Notes under the pieces: generated by a model
What the model was told of the DNA's origin: nothing
The model's input: the letters and a program-made list of their open reading frames with translations, nothing else
Databases searched by the model: none
Position numbers and translations under genes: made by a program
In this document: positions 1-11,637 of the stretch, piece by piece
Position numbering within the stretch: the first letter of the stretch is position 1
Layout of the letters: every line of letters starts with the position of its first letter
NCBI RefSeq assembly: GCF_029960785.1
Contig: NZ_JASBQE010000009.1
Span: 1 to 64,000, forward strand
Reading direction: 5' to 3'
From: Polyangium sp. 15x6
GTDB taxonomy: Bacteria; Myxococcota_A; Polyangia; Polyangiales; Polyangiaceae
DNA: 64,000 bases

Positions 1-20
1 GGGCGCGGCTCCTCGCCGCC

Positions 21-956
21 GTGCGGAGGCGCCGCGCGGGGCCGGTCCGGGCGCGTCCGGGCGCGGGGCAGACGCCGGGGCTCGCGGCGCTCCTCGGGCT
101 GCTCGCGCGGAGACGGGACGACGTGCTCGAGCGCGGCACGGACTGGGTCTTCGCGCTCGCGCCGGACCTCCAGGGCAAACGGCCGCGCGAGGAGACCCAG
201 AGCCTCGTCGACCAGGTCATCACGACGAACGTCGCCGTCCTCGAATCCGGCGACCGTCGGCCCCTGCATACGTTCATCGATTACGTGACCAGCCTGCGCG
301 CGGCCAGCGAGTTCCGCGTCTCCACGCTGCTCCGGGGGTTTCTCTCGTTCAAGCAGGGCGTCGCGGCCGTGATCGCCGAGGAGCGCTGGCCCGCGCGCGA
401 GGCCCTCGGGGCGCTCGGGCTCGTCGAAGAGGTCTATCACGAGGCGATCTTCGAGCTCTCGGACGTGTACGGCGACAAGCTCGTGGGCTCGGTGGTGGCG
501 CAGAGGCGCGAGCTCGAGGCCGAGCTCGGGGAGAAACGCGCCGAGCTCGACGCCCAGCGCGCCATGCTGCGCGTGCTCTCCTCGCCGGTCCTTCGCGTCT
601 GGGAGGGCGTGCTGCTCCTGCCGCTCATCGGCGAGATCTCGCCCGAGCGGGCCGAGCACGCGAAGAGCGTCCTGCTCCACGCGATCGGGACGTACCAGGC
701 GCGCGTCGTGCTGATCGACGTGACGGGGCTCAGCGTCGTCGACGCGCACGCGGCGGGGGTGCTCGGCGCGATGATGCGCGCGACGGGGCTCGTGGGCGCC
801 GAGGGCATGCTGGTCGGCGTGCGGAGCGACGCGGCGCGCACGTTCGTGGACATCGGCGAGCTCTTCCCGGGCGCGCGGACCTTCGCGACGCTGGGCGACG
901 GCTTGCGGCATGCGATCCGGCGCGTGCTTCATCTTTCGAAGGCGCGGCCGTTCTGA
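21..956 (+). CDS. RsbR-like stressosome protein with C-terminal STAS domain (5' end may lie outside the window)
   Basis: Residues about 20-155 are helical and resemble the N-terminal sensory domain of RsbR-type (RsbRD) stress regulators. A charged coiled-coil linker follows (about 160-185), then a STAS domain to about residue 300 with the strand-turn 'VLIDVTGLSVVDA'. Family members build stressosomes or act as anti-sigma antagonists controlled by Ser/Thr phosphorylation. At the place where SpoIIAA/RsbR proteins carry the phosphorylated Ser/Thr after the conserved Asp, this protein has Ala (VDAHAAG); a Thr is kept in the later 'AARTFVDIG' segment. The frame stays open to base 3, so the GTG chosen at 21 may be internal. 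The next gene starts 14 bases downstream and may be cotranscribed. No partner kinase or phosphatase is visible here. Confidence 0.75.
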   Translation: MRRRRAGPVRARPGAGQTPGLAALLGLLARRRDDVLERGTDWVFALAPDLQGKRPREETQSLVDQVITTNVAVLESGDRRPLHTFIDYVTSLRAASEFRVSTLLRGFLSFKQGVAAVIAEERWPAREALGALGLVEEVYHEAIFELSDVYGDKLVGSVVAQRRELEAELGEKRAELDAQRAMLRVLSSPVLRVWEGVLLLPLIGEISPERAEHAKSVLLHAIGTYQARVVLIDVTGLSVVDAHAAGVLGAMMRATGLVGAEGMLVGVRSDAARTFVDIGELFPGARTFATLGDGLRHAIRRVLHLSKARPF

Positions 957-970
957 TAAAACCCCGGGCC

Positions 971-2080
971 GTGGCCCTTCCGCCGAACATCTGCCTGGTG
1001 AACGCCGCGCGCAGCCTCTGCGACGACGTATTTTTTGCGATTGCCTCGACCAACCGCCTCGACGAGGGCGTCCTCCGCGCGCTCGCGAAGCGCCGCGCGC
1101 CCGTGCTTCAGGCGACCGCGCGTGGGGCGCTGCCCGAGCACCTCGGCGCGTGGGACACGTGGCTCGTGCGGATGACGGCGGCGATCGCCCCGATCCACCC
1201 GCCGCGATGGCTCGCGATGGCGGACGTGATCGACGAGGGGATCTCGCTCGAAGGCGGGGCGCGCGGCGTGCGGTCCTTGTTCACGTCGAAGCCGAGCGAG
1301 AAGGACATCGCGCGGGTGACGGCGTTCGGGGGGTTCGCTGCGCGCGCGCTCGCGGCGGTGCTCGGGGCGACGGGGACGTTCCAGATGGAGGCGAAGTCGC
1401 AGCGCGGCTGCTTCATCGCGTCGCTCGGTTTGCCCGAGGAGGACGAGCGGGCGCTCGCGAAGGAAGAGCCCGTGAAGGCCGAGACGCTCGAAGTGCCGGA
1501 GGGGCTGCCGCCGAAGATCGCGCGGGCCGTGCTGCGAGGCGCGTTTTACGCGGCGATGCTGGAGGGGGTCGACCCGCGCGAGGAGCAGGCGGTCCTGGTG
1601 ATCGGGAAAAAGACGTCTCTCCTCGCCGAGGAGGTCACGGCGGCGCACGGGGAGGCGCGGCAACGCATCGAGGCGGCGCGGGCGTTCGGCGCGCCGTGCG
1701 TGGATGCGATCCGGTATGTGCTGGAGGGCGAAAAGGAGTCGAGCGACGAGCTCGCGGTCGCGGCGGCGCGGCTGACCTTGCCCATGAATCACCGCACGGA
1801 GGCGATTACGGCGGTGAACGTGGGCGGCAAGGTGGTGCTCGCGAAGAAACATTCGCTCGACAAGAAGCAACGCGAGGCGGCGCTCGGGTTGGCGTGGGCC
1901 GCGGCGCTGCGGTCGGATCCCTCGTACGTGCGGCGGAGCGAGCTCGCGTTGCGGCACGACGCGGTGGCCGCGGACCTCGGGGACGAGGGGGCGGGGAAGG
2001 ATGCGCGGCGCGGGGTGGAATCGTTCATCGAGGACGAGCTCAAGGCGCTCGTGCCGCTGGTGCCGCCGCCATTGCCGTGA
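971..2080 (+). CDS. uncharacterised 369-residue soluble protein
   Basis: I do not recognise this family. The protein is Ala/Glu/Lys-rich with no signal peptide or membrane segment, so it is probably cytoplasmic. It opens with '[23 protein letters not shown]', has a mid region with '[19 protein letters not shown]', and ends in a Pro-rich tail. The codon pattern (G/C at third positions throughout) and its fit between flanking genes support a real gene. The start is GTG at 971, directly after the STAS gene. The monooxygenase gene begins 16 bases after the stop, so the first three genes may form one transcription unit. Confidence 0.6.
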   Translation: MALPPNICLVNAARSLCDDVFFAIASTNRLDEGVLRALAKRRAPVLQATARGALPEHLGAWDTWLVRMTAAIAPIHPPRWLAMADVIDEGISLEGGARGVRSLFTSKPSEKDIARVTAFGGFAARALAAVLGATGTFQMEAKSQRGCFIASLGLPEEDERALAKEEPVKAETLEVPEGLPPKIARAVLRGAFYAAMLEGVDPREEQAVLVIGKKTSLLAEEVTAAHGEARQRIEAARAFGAPCVDAIRYVLEGEKESSDELAVAAARLTLPMNHRTEAITAVNVGGKVVLAKKHSLDKKQREAALGLAWAAALRSDPSYVRRSELALRHDAVAADLGDEGAGKDARRGVESFIEDELKALVPLVPPPLP

Positions 2081-2096
2081 TGGAGGAGGTGTAGGG

Positions 2097-3095
2097 ATGG
2101 GAATTCCGCTCTCCGTGCTCGATCTGGCGCCGGTTCGTCGGGGGTCCGGCGTGAGCGAGGCCTTTGCCGAGAGCATCGATCTGGCGCGCCATGTCGAGGC
2201 GCTCGGCTATCGGCGGTACTGGTTCGCCGAGCACCATGCCATGCCGGGCATCGCGTCGGCGTCGCCCGCGGTGCTGATTGCGCGGATCGCCGCAGCGACG
2301 TCGACGATTCGTGTCGGCTCGGGCGGCGTGATGCTCCCGAACCACGCGCCCCTCGTGATCGCGGAGCAATTCGGCACGCTCGAGGCGCTCTTCCCCGGCC
2401 GTATCGACCTCGGCATCGGCCGCGCCCCGGGCACCGACCCGCTCACGGCGTCGGCGCTGGGCCGCGATGATCCGACGACGGGCGAGGGCCTGCCCGCGAT
2501 GCTCGACGAGCTCTACGGGTTTTTCCGCGGCGACTTCGGCGAGGATCACGCCTACCATGGCATTCGCGCCGTCCCGGCGCTCGGCCATGAACCGCCGGTC
2601 TGGCTGCTCGGGTCGAGCGGCTACAGCGCCAAGGTCGCCGGCCGGCGCGGCTTGCCCTTCGCGTTTGCCCACCATTTCAGCCAGGCCAATACGCTGCCGG
2701 CCCTCGAGCTCTACCGGAAGACGTTCAGCCCGTCGGCCGTGCTCTCCCAGCCCGAAGCGATGATCGGCGCGATCGTGATCGTCGCCGACACGGACGCCGA
2801 GGCGCGGCGCCTCGCGCTCCCGAGCGCGCTCGCATTCATGCGCGTGCGCCAGGGCAAGCGCGAGCCCTATCCGACGATCGAGGAGGCGGAGACGTATCCG
2901 TGGGCGCCGGAGGAGCAAGCCTTCGCCGAGAAATGGCTCGCGCAGAACATCGTCGGCGGCCCGGCGTCCGTGCGTGAGCAGCTCGAAAAGCTCCTCGATG
3001 AAACCCGCGCCGACGAGCTGATGGTGTTATGCGTGGTGCCGGATGCGGAGGCGCGCAAGCGCTCGTATACGCTGCTCAGGGAGCTCCACGGCTGA
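2097..3095 (+). CDS. luciferase-like (LLM class) flavin-dependent monooxygenase
   Basis: 332-residue single-domain TIM-barrel oxidoreductase of the bacterial luciferase superfamily, closest in pattern to the YhbW/MsnO8-type branch. These enzymes use reduced flavin and oxygen to oxidise a small substrate that cannot be named from sequence. Diagnostic stretches are '[17 protein letters not shown]' near residue 45, '[20 protein letters not shown]' near 80, '[16 protein letters not shown]' near 105 and '[12 protein letters not shown]' near 170. The ATG at 2097 is chosen because a strong ribosome site (GGAGGAGGT) lies 6 bases upstream; the frame is open further 5' but overlaps the preceding gene. 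No flavin reductase gene is adjacent. Confidence 0.9.
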   Translation: MGIPLSVLDLAPVRRGSGVSEAFAESIDLARHVEALGYRRYWFAEHHAMPGIASASPAVLIARIAAATSTIRVGSGGVMLPNHAPLVIAEQFGTLEALFPGRIDLGIGRAPGTDPLTASALGRDDPTTGEGLPAMLDELYGFFRGDFGEDHAYHGIRAVPALGHEPPVWLLGSSGYSAKVAGRRGLPFAFAHHFSQANTLPALELYRKTFSPSAVLSQPEAMIGAIVIVADTDAEARRLALPSALAFMRVRQGKREPYPTIEEAETYPWAPEEQAFAEKWLAQNIVGGPASVREQLEKLLDETRADELMVLCVVPDAEARKRSYTLLRELHG

Positions 3096-3111
3096 TTTCG
3101 CCGCGCGCGTC

Positions 3112-3137
3112 GAGGTGCGGGCGAGGTCTCGCACCTC
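3112..3137. terminator. terminator-like hairpin between convergent genes
   Basis: A perfect 8-base inverted repeat (GAGGTGCG / CGCACCTC) with a 10-base loop lies in the 54-base gap between two genes transcribed towards each other. There is no T-run on either side, so it may be a hairpin barrier or a factor-assisted end. Confidence 0.45.
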
Positions 3138-3149
3138 CGTTCGTCGAGC

Positions 3150-3491
3150 CTACTTTACTTCTCGCGTCACCTTGGAGTTCCACGGGCAAAAATGGCAGCC
3201 CGGAAGGAACGCGCCGCAAGCTTCATCGAGGTGCTCCTCGACATACGTCATGTCGGCATCACAGACTTCGATCGCCATCGCGAAGAAGCTGATCGTAGCG
3301 GGATCGAGGTGATACGACCAGTTCGGGTTGTAGTCCACTCGTCTCTTCACGATCCGCCCATGGACATGCACCTCGTTCTGTTCCTCTCCAGAGATGATCC
3401 GGCGCGCCTTGGCGATCTTCTCTTCATCGGTGATCTCGAAGATGAACTCTCTCCCTGGCGAAGAAGGTTGCGTGAATGCAAAGCGGGCCAT
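3150..3491 (-). CDS. small BP74-like conserved protein
   Basis: 113-residue protein without signal peptide. The layout 'ISGEEQNEVHVHGRIVKR' then 'YNPNWSYHLDPATISFFAMA' then 'EVCDADMTYVEEHLDEACG' then 'LPGCHFCPWNSKVTREV' matches, from memory, a small family annotated as BP74 N-terminal-like in bacteria. Its biochemical role is unknown to me. The Cys-Pro-Trp near the end and the His/Asp-rich core could bind metal, which is inference. The ATG at 3491 has a GAAAGGA ribosome site 5-6 bases upstream. A 15-base palindrome lies 38-52 bases upstream (separate entry), suggesting a dedicated regulator. Confidence 0.75.
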   Translation of the reverse strand: MARFAFTQPSSPGREFIFEITDEEKIAKARRIISGEEQNEVHVHGRIVKRRVDYNPNWSYHLDPATISFFAMAIEVCDADMTYVEEHLDEACGAFLPGCHFCPWNSKVTREVK

Positions 3492-3528
3492 GACGTTTCC
3501 TTTCGCGGGGGCTCGTGTGTATTGGACG

Positions 3529-3543
3529 GGTGTCTACGACACC
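3529..3543. promoter_or_regulatory. operator-like palindrome upstream of the BP74-like gene
   Basis: GGTGTC-TAC-GACACC is a perfect 6+6 inverted repeat with a 3-base centre, 38-52 bases upstream of the start at 3491. Position and symmetry suit a dimeric repressor site; no cognate regulator is seen in the window. Confidence 0.3.
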
Positions 3544-3696
3544 GAGTTCCGCCCCCCCGGCCCCGGGTTAGGCCGGTCTTCCGGAGAAGTCAACGGTACT
3601 CCTCCGTACGCTGAATCCGTGCTGGCGGACGCGAATTTCTGCTCGCCTCTTGCGAAGGGAACACGATGCCCCGCTCCGTGCTCGGGGCGCGGTCGA

Positions 3697-4006
3697 TGAC
3701 CCGGGTCAAAGCCGAGGGCTGACGGCCAGGCGTTGGAGCTCACCCGGGTCATCTGTGAGGCCCGCGGACGGGGCGTGGGGATGCCCCGGGTCAGGTCCGA
3801 GGGCCGACGGCCAGGCGTTGGGGCTCACCCGGGTCATCTGTGAGGCCCGCGGACGGGGCGTGGGGATGCCCCGGGTCAGGTCCGAGGGCCGACGGCCAGG
3901 CGTTGGGGCTCACCCGGGTCATCTGCGAGGCCCGCGGACGGGGCGTGGGGATGCCCCGGGTCAGGTCCGAGGGCCGACGGTTGCGTGTCGTGGATGACCC
4001 GGGTCA
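3697..4006. repeat. tandem array of 42/43-base units (85-base dimers) with eight CCCGGGTCA boxes
   Basis: CCCGGGTCA occurs at 3700, 3743, 3785, 3828, 3870, 3913, 3955 and 3998, a spacing of 43, 42, 43, 42, 43, 42 and 43 bases. The first and last boxes are full 12-base palindromes (TGACCCGGGTCA at 3697-3708 and 3995-4006). Alternate units are nearly identical over 85 bases; the two halves of each 85-mer are diverged copies of one another (both contain GAGG, CCG and a GGCGT-GGGG block). The spacing is close to four DNA turns, so the boxes would face one side of the helix. The array lies in a non-coding gap (3492-4267). Confidence 0.8.
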
Positions 4007-4010
4007 TGTG

Positions 4011-4143
4011 CAACCGGAATCTTGGGTGACACATCAGACCGGGACCTCGGGTGACACTTCTTCGCTTCTCGAGAGGTCGACCCATCACCTTGGGTGGCGC
4101 AACCCGGGGGCTCCGGCACGTAGACCGGGACCATGGGTGACAC
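4011..4143. repeat. three GGGTGACAC direct repeats, possible insertion-sequence end
   Basis: AGACCGGGACC-NN-GGGTGACAC occurs at 4036-4057 and 4122-4143, and a diverged copy (CAACCGGAATC-TT-GGGTGACAC) at 4011-4032. Multiple short directly repeated boxes of this kind are typical of the termini of some transposable elements, for example IS21-like ones. No transposase frame is adjacent, so this would be an orphan end or remnant. The rest of the gap (4144-4267) shows no feature I can support. Confidence 0.5.
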
Positions 4144-4267
4144 TGTTCGGCAGGGCAGGTACGGAGACGGTTTGGGGGGCGGGGATCCGGGGAGCTGGGG
4201 GGAGTGGCCAGGCCAACCGTTGAGCCCGTCCCTGTGGGTGTGGTAACCGTGGGAAGCGCCGAAGGTG

Positions 4268-4558
4268 ATGGGCATGCGCTTGCTGTGGCTTCTGCTTGGG
4301 GTGCCGTGGTGGGGACGGGGTGTGCGTCGCCGTCGGTGACGGCGACGCAGTGCATGCCCCCGAACTGGTGCGCAGAGCAAACGCCCCTCTGTTACAACAG
4401 TTGCAGCGGTACGGTTCACCATCGATGCGGGCGACTGCATGCCCCTCGATAACAACTACTATTGCCTGGAACGTGTCGTCGACGCGGAGTCGGCGACGTT
4501 CCGGGCCACGTACAAAAAGCCCACCCACCCGTTGGGCAACCTCGAGCGAATTCAGTAG
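4268..4558 (+). pseudogene. small Cys-rich lipoprotein gene with two compensating frameshifts
   Basis: No single frame gives a sensible protein, but three segments join into one. The frame from 4268 gives a lipoprotein-like start (MGMRLLWLLLGV) and stops at 4339. The neighbouring frame gives a lipobox-like 'GTGCASPS' and 'QCMPPNWCAEQTPLCYNSC'. After about 4410 the first frame resumes with 'FTIDAGDCMPLDNNYYC' through 'HPLGNLERIQ' to TAG at 4556-4558. Two opposite single-base shifts restore frame, which suggests a decayed gene or paired sequencing errors. The product would be a roughly 95-residue lipoprotein with at least seven Cys. It converges on the radical SAM gene, only 2 bases away. Confidence 0.4.
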
Positions 4559-4560
4559 CG

Positions 4561-5808
4561 CTATGCCTGCCCTTGCCTCGGGCGCCGCGTGATCTGAACG
4601 AGGCCCTCCACCGGGCCGAGCGGCGCCGGCTCGGGGGCGTCGAGAGGCTCGACGACGAGCTCGAAGAGGCCGTGATCGAACGGTTTTCCCTCGGCCGCCG
4701 CGGCGGGGACGAGCCGCTCGCGTTTGCCCTCGGCGGCGAGCGTGCGCGCGCGGAAATGGCAATACGGGTTGTTTCCGGGTCGGCCGAAGAGCGCGTGCGC
4801 GGTGAACGTGCAGCCGCCCATGCAGACCTCGGCGAACGAGCAGGTGCGGCAATGACCCCAGAGGTCGTCGATGGTGCGGTTTCGCGCGAACGCAAGGGCC
4901 GGGGCCTCGTCCCAGATCGCGCCGAGGCTCCTCTCGCGTAACGTGCCGCCGACGTAGGGATGGCTTTGCAAGGAGGGACAACCCTTCACCGCGCCGTCCG
5001 ATTCGATCCCGAGGACACGTTTTCCCGCCTGACAGCCAATGAAATGGTCGCGCCCGCCCTCTTTCACGGAGCGCAGGAGCGCCTCCTCGGGGCCGAAATA
5101 GCCGAGGTTGTTGCCGGGCATCAGCGTGATGCCGTCGCGGAAGGCGCGGCGCTTCAGCGCGGCGACGCGTGGCACGACGTCGAGCAGGTCGTAAGGCTGA
5201 AGCAGCATGTCCGGGCGATCGGCGGCGCGGCCGAGGGCGGCCGTGATCTGGACCTGCCAGGCGACGATGCCGAGCACGCGCAGGTGCTCGTAGAGCGCTT
5301 CGAGGTCGCCCCGATTGACGCGGTTCACGTTCGTGTTCGCCGCGACGAAGAGGCCCGCCCCGCGCAGATGGCCGATCGCGCGCGTGGCGCTCTCGAAGCT
5401 CGATTTCGCTCGGCGGATGAGGTCGTGCGTGCGCGCGAGCCCGTCGACGCTCACCGAGACGCTGTGCAGACCCGCTTCTTTCATGGCCCGCGCGAGCGCC
5501 GCGTCGATCCCGCGGCCGCCCGTGGTCATGGTGGGCCGGATCCCTGCATTCTTGAGGGCCCGGACAATTTCGAGGAAACCCTCGTGCAGGTATGCCTCGC
5601 CGCCGATGAGCACGACTTCCCGCGCGCGGCGCTCCTTCAATTGCTGGACGACGCCGAGCGCCTCCTCGGTCCCGAGCTCGGTCGTCCGCGGCCCGCCGGC
5701 GCGTGAACCGCAATGGGCGCAGGGCTGATCGCAGCGGAGCGTGAGCTCCCAGACGACATAGGCGGGATGATGGTCGTCAGCGAGCACGGGGACGCGGCGG
5801 AGGGGCAT
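4561..5808 (-). CDS. radical SAM/SPASM domain enzyme
   Basis: 415-residue protein. The radical SAM core carries C26-x3-C30-x2-C33 (LRCDQPCAHCG) for the SAM-binding [4Fe-4S] cluster, followed by 'VVLIGGEAYLHEGF'. The C-terminal third is a SPASM-type region with 'GIESDGAVKGCPS' and 'CRTCSFAEVCMGGC', expected to bind auxiliary clusters. The family includes peptide-modifying enzymes and enzymes acting on small molecules; the substrate here is unknown. ATG at 5808 is preferred because it begins directly before the conserved 'ADDHHPAYVVWELTLRC'; a GTG at 5835 is possible. It starts 30 bases after the histidine kinase gene on the same strand and may be cotranscribed. No clear RiPP precursor is present, but a Cys-rich small frame lies at its 3' end. 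Confidence 0.9.
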   Translation of the reverse strand: MPLRRVPVLADDHHPAYVVWELTLRCDQPCAHCGSRAGGPRTTELGTEEALGVVQQLKERRAREVVLIGGEAYLHEGFLEIVRALKNAGIRPTMTTGGRGIDAALARAMKEAGLHSVSVSVDGLARTHDLIRRAKSSFESATRAIGHLRGAGLFVAANTNVNRVNRGDLEALYEHLRVLGIVAWQVQITAALGRAADRPDMLLQPYDLLDVVPRVAALKRRAFRDGITLMPGNNLGYFGPEEALLRSVKEGGRDHFIGCQAGKRVLGIESDGAVKGCPSLQSHPYVGGTLRERSLGAIWDEAPALAFARNRTIDDLWGHCRTCSFAEVCMGGCTFTAHALFGRPGNNPYCHFRARTLAAEGKRERLVPAAAAEGKPFDHGLFELVVEPLDAPEPAPLGPVEGLVQITRRPRQGQA

Positions 5809-5838
5809 GGCGGCGCTCAGGTTACCACCACGCACGCC

Positions 5839-9243
<3,405 letters not shown>

Positions 9244-9402
9244 GGGTACGGCCCCCCTCGGATCGTGGACGATCGGCGCGGAGGGGGAGATCTCCAATAA
9301 AGAAGAACCCCGTCAGGCCGTCAAGCGCGAGCGTCGCCACAACTACGTCGCGGATGCCGCGTTTCGCTTGCGTTCGCCTGTGTGCATGACAGCTTTCCTC
9401 GC

Positions 9403-9978
9403 ATGCTGAAGACTTGCGTATCTTGTGAAGGTTTCGTTCCCGGATCGGCTTCGAGCTGTCCTCACTGCGGCGCGGCCGCAGAGAAGGTTCCTTCGGCGCT
9501 CGCGGGCTTCGGGAAGAGCCTCGCGGCCCTGGCGACGGGCGGGGCCATGGCCGTCACGCTCATGGCTTGTTATGGCCTACCCCCGTGTGATCCGGCCGAT
9601 GACAAGGACGGCGACGGGTTCTGCCCCTGGCACGATGATTGCGACGACACGAACAAGGACATCCATCCTGGCGCACAGGATACGACGGGCGACGGAATCG
9701 ATCAGAACTGCGACGGCACGGACGGCGTCATGGGCGACGGCGGGGCGTGCCTCAGTTGCGTGCTGGCCATGTCCACGCAGGGCGCCACGGAGGCCGACGT
9801 TTGCCCGGGCGACGCCCTCACGGCCTACCAGGCCCTGAAGCAATGCGCTTGCCAGGCCGCCTGCGCGGCTGATTGCCAGGACGAATACATCTGCACGAGC
9901 GGCGAGTCGACGGCCGATTGCCAGGGCTGCGTCACTACGCAGTGCAGCACGCAAAGGCTCGATTGTCAGGAAAACTAG
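9403..9978 (+). CDS. zinc-ribbon membrane-anchored or lipoprotein with MopE-like metal-binding motif
   Basis: 191 residues. The N-terminus is a small zinc ribbon (CVSCEGF...CPHCG), followed by a hydrophobic segment (ALATGGAMAVTLMAC) that ends in a lipobox-like Cys or is a membrane anchor. The exported part has an Asp-rich calcium-type segment (DKDGDGFCPWHDDCDD, then DTTGDGIDQNCDG) seen in MopE-like proteins of myxobacteria, and a Cys-rich tail with about a dozen Cys likely held in disulphides. A cytoplasmic zinc ribbon before the anchor with an exported Cys-rich domain is an unusual but recurrent myxobacterial layout. ATG at 9403 is used; a GTG at 9382 would add 7 residues. It diverges from the kinase gene across 159 bases. 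Confidence 0.75.
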   Translation: MLKTCVSCEGFVPGSASSCPHCGAAAEKVPSALAGFGKSLAALATGGAMAVTLMACYGLPPCDPADDKDGDGFCPWHDDCDDTNKDIHPGAQDTTGDGIDQNCDGTDGVMGDGGACLSCVLAMSTQGATEADVCPGDALTAYQALKQCACQAACAADCQDEYICTSGESTADCQGCVTTQCSTQRLDCQEN

Positions 9979-9985
9979 CCGTGGC

Positions 9986-10786
9986 CTAACGCAGCGTGGC
10001 GACGAGGATCCCGAGCGTCGCCACGCTCGCCCCGATGAGCCCCCACCCGATGCGGCGCAAATGCCGCGTGTGGACCGGCAGCACCGTCACCCCGAGCGAC
10101 AGCATCACGAACGGCGCGAGCGCGATCGGCGCGGCCATCGGGAGCGCGCCCCGGAGCGCGAGGATCACGCTCGCCGCGCCGAAGCCGATCGTCGCGATGA
10201 ACGCGGCGACGAGCGTCGCCTTCCCCTCGTGTTTGGCCCGCGCGATCACGGCGCGCACCGCGAGCGTCGACATGAGGAACGCCGTCGTCCAGACGATCCA
10301 GGCCACGGCCGCGGGCAGCAGCGCGACTCCGCTCGCGAGCGCCACCGGAAACCCCGCGCCCGAGAGCGCCGCCGCCGCGATGATCTCGCCCGCCGCGGTC
10401 TTCTCTTCCTTGCGCCAGACGAACGCCATCACGACGAGCCCGAGCAAAACCGGCGGGACGAGCGCGAGTCTCGCTTCGGCGGGCGCGAAGAGCAGGAACA
10501 CGCAGCCAGACAGCGCCACCGCCGCGCCGAGCCACGCGAGCCGCCGCGCCGCGCGCGGGCCGTCCTGCGCGCGGGCCTTCTTGCCCCGCTGCCCGAGCAG
10601 GACGAGCACCGGCTCGTGCGCGAGGAACGCCGCGATCCACGCGATCGTCAGGCCAAACGCCGCGATCCCCGGCCGGCCGAGCGCGAGACCCGCCACGAGC
10701 GGCAAGCCGAGCTGACCGTACGCGCCGTGCTCCCGCGGCGCGAGCGAACGCGCGGGTGCCGGGGAAACGAGCGGGGCGGAGGTCAT
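9986..10786 (-). CDS. YwiC-like multipass membrane protein
   Basis: 266-residue hydrophobic protein with about eight to nine membrane helices and the start 'LAPREHGAYGQLGLPLVAGL', the hallmark of the YwiC-like family. Function is unknown for the family. Helices end with the C-terminal 'GWGLIGASVATLGILVATLR'. ATG at 10786 has GGGGGAAGG directly upstream; an ATG at 10798 is an alternative. It follows the EamA-like gene by 44 bases on the same strand, and both products are inner-membrane proteins, so an operon is likely. It converges on the MopE-like gene with 7 bases between stops. Confidence 0.8.
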   Translation of the reverse strand: MTSAPLVSPAPARSLAPREHGAYGQLGLPLVAGLALGRPGIAAFGLTIAWIAAFLAHEPVLVLLGQRGKKARAQDGPRAARRLAWLGAAVALSGCVFLLFAPAEARLALVPPVLLGLVVMAFVWRKEEKTAAGEIIAAAALSGAGFPVALASGVALLPAAVAWIVWTTAFLMSTLAVRAVIARAKHEGKATLVAAFIATIGFGAASVILALRGALPMAAPIALAPFVMLSLGVTVLPVHTRHLRRIGWGLIGASVATLGILVATLR

Positions 10787-10830
10787 GCCTTCCCCCATGG
10801 CATTCCGCGCGTCCGCTGGCAACGGTCCCG

Positions 10831-11496
10831 CTAGAGCTCCTCGGACTCCTCCGCGCTCGAGCGAGGATCGTTCTCCTCGACGAGCTCGTCGATCGTGGGC
10901 TCGGCGCGCTGCCGCTCTCGCTCGCGCTCGACCTCCGCGTGCTGGATTTCCCGCTGGCGCACGCCCACCGCTCGTTTGGGGTCGTGGCCGTACTCGGCCG
11001 TGTGGCGGTCCTGAATCGGCATGGGTGAAGCCTCCTCCCCGCCTGCACCTTGGGGCGTTTCCTTCGCATCGGAAGGGGTCGCGAGCAGGAGCATCGCGAT
11101 CACGCCGAGCGCGACGCCGAGCGCGCGCCGCACCGTAAAACCCTCGCCGAAGATGAGCGGAGCGAGCGCGGCCGAGAGGACCACGCCGCCGCCGAGCGCG
11201 AGCGTGCCCGTCGCGGCGACCGGGCCGCCGAGGCGGAGCGCCGTGAAGAGGAGCGTCGTCGCGACGCTGATGCAGAGGCCCGCGAGGCATGCCCACACGA
11301 CGCCGGGCGTGCTCGTCGGCGTGGCCTCGGCCTCGCGACGCACGACGAGGAAGGCGAGGATCCCGAGCGCGGCCGTTCCTTCGAGGCAAAGCGCGCCGAG
11401 GGCGTCGCCGATGCGACCGCTCGACGCGCGCAGCGCGAGGTAGTGCAGGCCGAAGAAACAAGCCGCGACGATGGCGGGCAGGGTCCAGGCGGGCAT
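10831..11496 (-). CDS. half-size EamA/DMT-like transporter with a charged cytosolic tail
   Basis: 221 residues. The first 145 contain five predicted helices of a single EamA (drug/metabolite transporter) unit, including 'GPVAATGTLALGGGVVLSAALAPLIFGE'-like helix 4, the usual EamA pattern. Typical DMT carriers have two such units and ten helices; a half-size protein would have to dimerise. From about residue 150 the chain is hydrophilic and rich in Arg and Glu (REIQHAEVERERERQRAE), a tail not usual for the family. An in-frame ATG at the start of this tail (MPIQDRH) raises the alternative that it is a separate small gene fused by loss of a stop. The start ATG at 11496 is upstream of the first helix. 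Confidence 0.7.
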   Translation of the reverse strand: MPAWTLPAIVAACFFGLHYLALRASSGRIGDALGALCLEGTAALGILAFLVVRREAEATPTSTPGVVWACLAGLCISVATTLLFTALRLGGPVAATGTLALGGGVVLSAALAPLIFGEGFTVRRALGVALGVIAMLLLATPSDAKETPQGAGGEEASPMPIQDRHTAEYGHDPKRAVGVRQREIQHAEVERERERQRAEPTIDELVEENDPRSSAEESEEL

Positions 11497-11637
11497 CGGG
11501 CGACCCTAGTGGGCCGGAGCGCCTGGGGGAAGAGCTGGCGAAGCTGGCGGGATCTTGCCACCGGCGCGTGTTCATGAGACACACGTGGACCTGAACTGTC
11601 GGCCGAGGTGCCCGTCCCTCGGCGATGCAAGGGGATC

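Noticed and set aside
3697-4006. CRISPR array
   Set aside because: The units are repeats without unique spacers, and no cas gene is near.
9403-9978. Asp-rich segment as a true EF-hand protein
   Set aside because: The DKDGDGFCPWHDDCDD pattern is the MopE-like myxobacterial type; a canonical EF-hand helix-loop-helix cannot be seen.
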